Below are positions 57,359 to 64,000 of a stretch of DNA of 64,000 bases, one piece after another. The notes under the pieces are model-generated. The model was given only the letters and a program-made list of their open reading frames with translations. It had not been told where the DNA came from and made no database searches. This DNA comes from Erpobdella octoculata. Lineage: Eukaryota; Annelida; Clitellata; Hirudinida; Erpobdellidae. The stretch covers positions 7,428,066-7,492,065 of the forward strand of contig OZ022238.1 in NCBI GenBank assembly GCA_963978895.1, given 5' to 3'. A program made the translations under genes and the position numbers. Each line of letters starts with the position of its first letter. Positions within the stretch are counted from its first letter, which is position 1.

Positions 57359-57733
57359 ATGGCAAAATTTAACAACGTTCTATTTATTTTTTACATTTTA
57401 ATTAAACATATTATCTTGTTTGTATACTTCTTTGACTTCATAAGTGGTTTTTTAACTCCAACTGGCTTTAAAAGAGTTTTGAGTTGTCGACGAAGCAACG
57501 GTTGTGCAATGGATGAATTTTCGGAAACTTTCGATGTTGATCAACTTTTGCAGTTTTATGATCCTGGATTGGACGACAGTCAGCGTTTTCCGCCAAACGT
57601 CCTCTGTTCCTATATATGCCACCTCAATTCTACTTGTGTCAGTTTCAACTACAGAGAGGATCTGCGCCAGTGTCAGTTCTACAGTTACATGCCTTACAAG
57701 ATCACAGAACAAATAGGCTGTGTGAACTTTGAT
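57359..57733 (+). CDS. Secreted PAN/apple-domain protein, exon 1
   Basis: ATG at 57359, then a hydrophobic signal peptide or anchor (VLFIFYILIKHIILFVYFFD, about residues 6-26). A PAN/apple-like module follows: CRRSNGCAMDEFSETF, then the Cys-rich core CSYICHLNSTCVSFNY and LRQCQFYSY, ending GCVNFD before the strong donor GATGTAAGT (57734). PAN modules bind protein or carbohydrate ligands outside the cell. The next recognised exon (59328) begins in phase 1 whereas this one ends in phase 0, so an undetected small exon probably lies between. Confidence 0.75.
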
Positions 57734-57989
57734 GTAAGTTAATCATTTTCGGTTTAAATATTTTCAGATCAATTTAGCTACCGAAGATGCGCAACGCTGC
57801 AATAAAAAACCTTGTATCAAAACTGTAAAATAAAAGAAACAGAACTACTACTACCACTGCAGTTATCCACTTCTCATATTTCAGATTTAAGTAGAAAATT
57901 AATGCATTATTATCTTTACAATTAAAAATTGTAAAATCTCCTCGCCAACCTCATAATTTGGGCTTAAGATTTTCTACTGTTAATCTTTC

Positions 57990-58180
57990 TTTTACTTCTT
58001 CAGTTAAGCACTCTTTCGCCAAACGATTTCTTTCTTATTCTGGTCCCTTCCTCTGAAATGTTCTTCCAACTTCTCTCACTGCGTCTTCGTCTCTCATTTC
58101 TTTTCATCGTAGTCTGAAACCCTTCATTTTTTATCAGCTCTTAACCGAGCGCTCTTGAATGCCTCGTCTCAAAAAGCGCT
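57990..58180 (+). pseudogene. LINE reverse-transcriptase tail, decayed
   Basis: The plus strand reads SFAKRFLSYSGPF, then NVLPTSLTASSSLISFHRSL, then KPFIFYQLL: the post-RT C-terminal motif of CR1/Jockey-type LINEs, with one frameshift. Lies in an intron of the PAN/FTP gene. Confidence 0.5.
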
Positions 58181-58259
58181 ATATCAATTGACGTATTGCC
58201 TGATTGAACTAATTTTGAATAACACTGTTTCTTTTCAATAATTCAGTAGGTTTAAGTTA

Positions 58260-58380
58260 TTCTGTAGGTAGTGTGCCATCCAATGTTCTACGTATAGGTA
58301 CGTATACCGAGCCAAGATTTGAACCCGGCATTGCTAATTTTCATGTACTGTAGCTCCCAACAACATGACCATCACTATTT
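58260..58380 (-). repeat. tRNA-like SINE candidate
   Basis: The minus strand has TGTTGGGAGCTACAGTA (A-box-like) and GCCGGGTTCAAATC (B-box-like) at tRNA spacing. The arms are poorly paired. Confidence 0.3.
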
Positions 58381-58436
58381 ATAGTGATATAATCTGGTTT
58401 TAATTTTCTGAACCATATTTTATTTATATTTGTTTA

Positions 58437-59210
58437 CTAGCGGGGTACCCGGCCATGACCGGGGTTCTTAGACGTTTTTCTATCGTTTTTCTCTATCGCT
58501 CCCGTTTCCTTCCCGCTTGCTTTTACGCTCCCGGTCACTTTCCCGTTTCCGGTCACTTTCCCGTTCCCGCTTGCTTTCCCGTTCTCGATCACTTTTTCGC
58601 TCCCGTTTTCGTTCCCGCTCCCGTTCGCTTTCCCGCTCCCGTTCGCTTTCCCGCTCCCGTTCGCTTTCCCGCTCCCGTTCGCTTTCCCGCTCCCGTTCGC
58701 TTTCCCGCTCCCGTTCGCTTTCCCGCTCCCGTTCGCTTTCCCGTTCTCGTTTACTTTCCCGCTCCCGTTCGCTTTCCCGCTCTCGTTCGTTTTCCCACTC
58801 CCGTTCGCTTAACCGCTCACGGTCAATTACCCGCTTCCTTTTCCGCTCCTGGTCGCTTTCCCGCTCCCGATCGCTTTCCTGCTCCAGATCGCTTTCCCGC
58901 TCTTGATCGCTTTTCCGCTCCCGCTTTCTATTTTCTTCCTGGTCGTTCCCTTTCCCGCTCGCTCTTTCGCTGTCGGTCGCTTTTCTGCTAAGGCTTGTTT
59001 TCCCGTTCCCTTTCAATTTCCAGTTTCCGTTTCCGCTAATTCTCCCGCTCCCGCTCCGATAATTTTGTGACCGACTTTAGTTTTTTTCCCCAAAAAACTT
59101 TCTCTATTAACTCTCAAGGTTGTGTGAAAATTTCATTACGATCGGATGAATGGTGTAGCAATGCATAAAGGATACACATACACATACAGACAGTCATTTA
59201 TATATATAGA
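58437..59210 (-). mobile_element. Helitron-like element, complete copy
   Basis: 3' end on the minus strand at 58437 (CTAG beside ACCCGGCCATGACCGGGG hairpin), 5' end at 59210 (TCTATATATATAAATGACTG), with A/T flanks. The interior has a very regular 18-bp CCCGCTCCCGTTCGCTTT array (58610-58780) and the family block (TGTGAAAATTTCATTACGAT, GGATGAATGGTGTAGCAATG). Lies in an intron of the PAN/FTP gene. Confidence 0.85.
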
Positions 59211-59327
59211 TAATTAAATTATCCATTTTCAGAAAACTGGACAGCAAGTACCAAGAAAAACAGGTTTACAATTACATTTGAAAAGTTTATTTTCAAAGTG
59301 CTTATGCGAAATATTAAATTCTAGCAG

Positions 59328-59567
59328 GTGAAAATTTGGCAAAATATCGCCTAACGTGTCTAAGTTCAACATTCATATTAGCAACCAGTTTTTTTGACTC
59401 ATGGCTCGGAGTTGATGGTCTGCAAGGCAATGATGGTCTTGCTGGTGAATGCTTTCAAACAAATGATAAAGTTGGCGGACCAAATTGGTTCATGGTGGAT
59501 TTGTGTGACTTTTACACTGTTTCTTATATCAGGATGTTGACCAAAAAAGATACTAATACTACAACAA
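59328..59567 (+). CDS. Fucolectin-type (F5/8 C-like, FTP) domain, exon 2 of PAN/FTP gene
   Basis: Acceptor TTCTAGCAG|GTGAAAA and donor ACAA|GTAAGC; phase 1 at both ends. Encodes GENLAKYRLTCLSSTFILAT, then the family pattern VDG, GECFQTND, WFMVDLCDFYTVSYIRM, matching the start of eel-fucolectin/tachylectin-4/pentraxin-1 domains (N-A---A--SS, A-DG, C-T, WW-VDL---Y-V--I). Such domains bind fucose via a His-Arg-Arg pocket. The DLCDFYTV stretch has Cys where the family usually has Gly, and the pocket residues are not all visible, so sugar binding is uncertain. Confidence 0.8.
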
Positions 59568-59599
59568 GTAAGCTTCCGAGAATTGATTAGATTATATGA

Positions 59600-61504
59600 A
59601 TTTGAATTTGTTTATCATCAGAACCAAAAATATAAAAAACGTCTATAGAATCTAGCCAAAAAAAATTAATAAGTCTGAAAGTTATATTTTTGATGAAGAG
59701 GAGCTACATCAGGCTCCTCTATACTGACAGAAGCTGGAGGACTTGCGACTCCTAAGAGATGCGGTCCTTGAAAGCGTTTACTGTCGGGGCGTCAATTGCG
59801 TATTGCGTAAGCGCATTCCATGGAGCGACAATCCGGTTTGTGAAAAAATTGTATCGCTCTTCGCAACCTCTGACATACTGGCGCTCTAATTTACAGTTGT
59901 GGCCATGCAGGTTGTATGCCGTGTGGCTGGCTGCTCGAGTTTGCGGAACGGAAAAGCTGACGTCGTCAATGTTGCGGGCGATTTTGAACTGCTCGATCAG
60001 GTCACCTCTCGAACGGCGGTCTTGTAGCTTTGTGATCCCAAGCTGTTGCAGACGATGTTCATAGGGCTGATGTTTTACTGTTGCAATGATTTTGTTGCCC
60101 GACATTGGACCTGCTCAAGAAGGTTAATATCGCCCTTTTGATAAGGCGACCAAAATTGAACAACAAATTCAAGATGTGGGCGGACGTAGGAGAGGTAAAG
60201 TGTACGCCACAGTATTATGAGGCTGCGGCTGCGGAAAGCTTTTCTGAGTCGGCTGAGCATATGATTGGCTAATGACGCTGCTTTTTCGACCTGTGCTCGG
60301 ACCTTTAGATCATCTGAGACGAGAACACCAAGATCACGGTCGACTTTTGTGACTTCGAGTGGTCGCCGCGTGCCGTCAATATGTCTCATAGAGTATTGGT
60401 GGGTTATTCTGTGTGAGCGACCGACATGCATGATTTTGCATTTCTCGACATTGAAGTGCATTAGCCAAGTGAATGACCACTCAACTGCACGGTCAATGTC
60501 AGCCTGGAGAGAGGAAATGTCGGAAGCTGACTTGATGATGCCGATGATTTTGCTGTCGTCCGCGTACATTTTAATTTGGTGTGTGATAGTGTCCGGTAAG
60601 TCGTTAATATATAACACAAAAAGTAGTTGACCAAGAACAGAGCCTTGAGGAACGCCACTGGTCACACTCTTCCACTCGGACTCGCAGCCTTCAATCAAAA
60701 CGCGCTGCTCCTTTCTTTCAGCCACGCTTCGATCCATGTGAGTAGCATACCACGGATGCCGTAAGGTTTTAGTTTATGCAGTAGGCGTTTGTGAGGTACT
60801 CTGTCGAATGCTTTGGCAAAATCTGTATATACTACGTCAGCCACATAGCCGCAATGAACAGCTTCAGTGAGTATGTCGCGAGTTTCAAGTAGATTTGTCA
60901 AGCAGCTTTTTTTCTTGAGAAAACCATGTTGATGTTTGCTGATTAAGCCGTTGACGACGCAGTGCTGCGTGATGTGTTCATGTAGAATGCCCTCCATTAC
61001 TTTACAGGGCACAGGAGTGAGAGAGACAGGCCTGTAGTTAGAAAGCTTGAGCTTGCTGCCTTTTTTGAAGATAGGGGAAACATTTGATTTTCTCCATGTG
61101 TCCGGTATAACTCCGGACATGAAGGAGCGCTTGTAGATGAGAGCCAGGGGTGTGGCAAAGGCAGCTGCGCAATTGCTGAGAACTCGTGGGTGCAAACCGT
61201 CAAGACCCATCGATTTAGTTTTGTTTAAGCTATGGAGTCTTTTTTGAAGAATAGCTGTAGAAAAACAACTTTCATTTACATCGCAGATTGATTTGGTGCG
61301 ATCTGTAAAAGTAGGCATGTAACCCTCAGGTTCGATGACAAAAACAAATTGAAAATAGTCATTGAGTGAGGAACAGATTTTTTCACGGTCCGCAGTTATG
61401 GTGCCGTCGGCTGTCTGAATAGAGTTGATGTGGTCTTTTACATACTGCTTGCTACGGACATGTGAATGAAGAAGTTTTGGGTCGGGCTGAGGTTTTTCTA
61501 CCAA
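59600..61504 (-). mobile_element. CR1/Jockey-like LINE, 5' truncated
   Basis: The minus strand carries most of a reverse-transcriptase ORF in three frames (61504-60695, 60737-60075, 60105-59752) and then a short 3' region to about 59600. No endonuclease domain lies upstream of 61504, so the copy is 5' truncated as usual for LINE insertion. G/C content is higher than in neighbouring intron sequence, suggesting a fairly young insertion despite two frameshifts. Confidence 0.88.
59752..61504 (-). pseudogene. LINE reverse transcriptase (frameshifted)
   Basis: Blocks in order: KSMGLDGLHPRVL; PLALIYKRSF and GVIPDTWRKSNVSPIFKKGS; NYRPVSLTPVPCKVMEGILH; QHGFLKKKSCLTNLLE; DVVYTDFAKAFDRVPHKRLL (catalytic D); SGVPQGSVLGQLLFVLYIND; KMYADDSKI (YADD catalytic box); LGVLVSD; and the C-terminal GHNCKLERQYVRGCEERYNF, then FTNRIVAPWNAL. 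Typical of non-LTR RT of the CR1/Jockey group. Frameshifts near 60720 and 60095. It would otherwise copy its own RNA into DNA at a target nick. Confidence 0.88.
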
Positions 61505-61663
61505 GCATAAAAAAAACCGTAAAAAACTTCGTTTCTTAAAAATGTTTTATAAGTTTGTAATTCGGTGACTAAAAATGTTTTGCAAAATATTATTTGATTA
61601 TGGTAAGTCTATAAAATATGAAAACATTCAACACAGTTTTCTAATTACTTAATCTGCGAAGTA

Positions 61664-62200
61664 TGTGAGGATTGAAAATTTAAAAAAAAACTTTTGAATC
61701 AATATTGAAGAAACACCTTTTTTATTAAAAGTTTTTAAATTTTAAAATTAAGTATCGCTATTTTTTAAAGAAACCAAAAATTGATGGTTTGTTTTTCTAC
61801 ATACAATTTCTAATTTTTAAAATTCATTAAAAAATTTTTATTATCTTTTATTCTATAATTCACTCAAATGTTGTCCAATCAATTTGAAAATTTATTAACA
61901 TGTAAAACCAATAGCACTAAATAAAACTAAAAAATTTAAACTTGATTGTGAGGATTGAAAATATAAGCTATTTTCCTATCAATATGGAGTAAACAAATGT
62001 TGTTTTATAATTTTTCAATATTAAAAATTAAATATCGCTTTATATAAATAAACCGAAAATTGATGGTTTGTTTTTTTACATAAAATTTTTAATTTTTAAA
62101 TTTTTAATTGCTTTTATTTTATAATTTACTCAAATTTTGTTCAATCAACTTGAACATTTAATAAACTGTTAAGTCTGCAGCGATAAATGAAACCACTAAA
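61664..62200. repeat. Tandem duplication, 283-bp unit, two diverged copies
   Basis: TGTGAGGATTGAAAATTTAA, AATTGATGGTTTGTTTTTCT and GTCCAATCAATTTGAA in unit 1 recur 283 bp later as TGTGAGGATTGAAAATATAA, AATTGATGGTTTGTTTTTTT and GTTCAATCAACTTGAA. Confidence 0.8.
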
Positions 62201-62438
62201 TTTCAACTTGCTTGGATAACGGGAAGTTGGTTTTTTGATTGGTATAGGGTTCCAACGTATGGCTTAAGCAATCAATCAATCGAGCAAGCAAGCAAACACG
62301 GTCAAGTTAATATAAAGGATTTAAAAATGGATCGGGTTGGGATGCGAAAAATCAAAATGTGTAAAACTCTAAGCGACTGTAATAACCACAAATACGACTA
62401 ATAAAAATATTTGTTTAATTTTTCAATTTTAAATATAG

Positions 62439-62698
62439 GTTATAACAGCTTCAGTTTGTCGATCGGATTGACGAATTATTCGTGGATAGAAAAGCAACCC
62501 CTAAGAGGCAGTTACATTCTGTGTGGAGTTTATAGTTTTCAAACTTTAATACCTGGAAATTGGTTCACGGCATATTGTCTAGATTCAAGCCCTGCTGCAA
62601 GATATTTAATTATACAACAGAGTGTGCTCTACGGATACTTTTCCTTGTGCGAAGTTGAAGTTTACAGTAACGACAATAATGGGTTAGCTCCGGGTTAA
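62439..62698 (+). CDS. Fucolectin-type domain C-terminus, last exon of PAN/FTP gene
   Basis: After the acceptor TTTTAAATATAG the phase-1 reading frame continues SYNSFSLSIGLTN, with CGVYSF, TAYCLDSSPAARYLIIQQ and LCEVEVYSNDN. These match the second half of the FTP domain (C---R-v-i------L-LCEvev). The stop is at 62696-62698, and AATAAA lies at 62922. The joined exons 2 and 3 give about 165 residues, a full-length single FTP domain. Confidence 0.82.
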
Positions 62699-64000
62699 GG
62701 AGGAATTTGTGGTTAACTTTGATGGATGAGATATAGTTGGAATAGAATCAGAACCTTGAATCTACCAAATTTAAACACTATTTGTTTAAAAATATCTTGA
62801 CGTTTTTATTGTAATAAGCTTTGTAGCAAAAAGATATTTTGTGGTTGTTTGCAACAATTGTTAGCATATTTTTTGTGCTTTTACCCGGTCTGTTAAATCT
62901 AAAAATGTTCTTATTGTTGGAAATAAATTATTTTAATAGAATTATTGATTTGATCAAATGTTTCAAACATTCAATAATTTAAATTGGGTGAGTAAATAAG
63001 TAGATTCTCAGAATGTCAAAAGATACCCGAGCTACGACTATACCTTAGGTTCATACGTCAATCAATCAACCAATCAATGTTAATGCTTATAGAGCGTTTT
63101 CTACAAAACTTGATAGTGCTGTTCTTTCAGAAGCCCCACGCAAGAAATATTTTACCTGGCACCTTCTACAACTCCAATAACATGGACTCCCAAGCAGCCA
63201 GCCGGGAGTTAAACTGTGAATCATTCACATACAAGTCTGACGCTTTAGTCGTTATGATACAAAATACCAAGTCAACGGTTTTTTAAACCCTACCATCTTT
63301 GAGCGGGCTTGTGCCTAAGCCACTGTTAATGTTTCTGGATGTTATGAAATTAGTTTGCTTGTTTTTCATTCTATCGTACTATAAACAATCTCAAGAACTT
63401 AGAACAATTTTTTGTGCCTATATCTGCGAGGAAATAGGTTAGAGTAATACAATATTTTCCATTTTCTTTATTTTTAGATCAACCACTCAGCAATTAATTT
63501 TTCAAAAAAAATGCAAAATTTTAAAAAATAAAATTTTATTCTAAATTGCTTTATGCAAATTTAAACCATCTTTAATATTTATATTTTTGTGACTTAGAAC
63601 GTAAATTGTCAGAATTTTCGTCTGGCTATTCCTTTACTAGGATTGATATTTTGACGTTCATTTTCTGTTCAAAATAAAGTTCTTAAATTAGATTAAATTT
63701 TAAAATTAACCAGCAGCTAGAAAAAATTCAAAACCTTTAGAAAAGCATATATCTGGAACATATGCTCGGACATACGGATGATCCTCCAATTTGAATTTTT
63801 CTTCCACATCAAGTGCTCCTATTAAAAAATATCTTATGCAAAAACATATATTCCATATAAAACAGATCATTTAAATAAAATTGTAAAATGATACCGGCGC
63901 CGCTAGGATCAAGCCTAGCGTAGCCATCCATCAAAGAACTAAACCCTGTGATTCCCCCCATAGCCATATATGGGACATCATGGCCAGTCGGGTGGCCTCT
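62699..64000. other. 3' flank, no gene recognised
   Basis: Contains the AATAAA at 62922-62927, which would suit the PAN/FTP gene. A 69-codon frame at 63077 has no recognised motif. The final 100 bp (GATACCGGCGCCGCTAGGAT) are more G/C-rich and may be the edge of another repeat. Confidence 0.4.

Larger units (their letters stand above)
59568..62438 (+). other. Intron of PAN/FTP gene carrying an antisense LINE
   Basis: GT at 59568, AG at 62438 (TTTTAAATATAG), phase 1. Contains the LINE 59600-61504 (minus) and a tandem duplication (61664-62200). Confidence 0.7.

Noticed and set aside
60265..60630. 121-codon plus frame
   Set aside because: Antisense of the LINE reverse transcriptase.

Overview
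This window is nuclear DNA of an invertebrate animal. It is AT-rich, its genes have GT-AG introns, long stretches hold no gene, and SINE, LINE, Ty3/Gypsy, hAT, pogo and Helitron sequences are dense. The gene types (a GT92 glycosyltransferase, a two-pore potassium channel with a long M2-M3 loop, a PAN plus fucolectin-type secreted protein, a ZYG11-like LRR protein, a histamine-N-methyltransferase-like enzyme) fit a lophotrochozoan such as an annelid or mollusc. The species cannot be settled from the sequence alone.

Host genes, left to right: (1) a GT92 glycosyltransferase on the minus strand in two exons (9897-9452 and 8247-7278), whose intron holds an hAT MITE; (2) a one-exon LRR protein, 21982-23445 (+); (3) a possible 46-residue single-span membrane peptide, 28312-28452 (+); (4) a K2P potassium channel (+) with three coding exons at 32186-32890, 35020-35242 and 47624-48948, interrupted by a 12.4 kb intron full of transposons; (5) a one-exon SAM-dependent methyltransferase, 52798-51986 (-), with direct CCAAT-bearing repeats upstream; (6) a secreted PAN/FTP-lectin gene (+) with exons at 57359-57733, 59328-59567 and 62439-62698, one of whose introns carries an antisense LINE. 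The genes look unrelated in function and are not an operon or cluster.

Most of the rest is mobile DNA. A Helitron-like family dominates: copies start 5'-TC, end in a GC hairpin followed by CTAG-3', sit between A and T, and contain a roughly 18-bp GGGAAAGCGACCGGGAGC-type minisatellite. About ten copies or fragments are present, some nested. Other elements are a decayed Ty3/Gypsy element (16332-20084, -), hAT transposase remnants (15559-16220, 20361-21530, 41214-41600), hAT-like elements with 8-bp target duplications (8659-9328, 26120-27637, 49868-51241), a DNA transposon of unassigned superfamily with long TIRs (38522-40816), a pogo/Tigger-like remnant (54840-56366), a CR1/Jockey-like LINE (59600-61504) and LINE tails, tRNA-headed SINEs, and long AT, ATT, CT and ATC/GTC arrays.

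Many long open frames, such as poly-Ile/Tyr and Arg-Glu or Arg-Ser repeats, are translations of microsatellites or of the Helitron minisatellite and were not annotated as genes. Nothing bacterial, no CRISPR array and no rRNA was seen.
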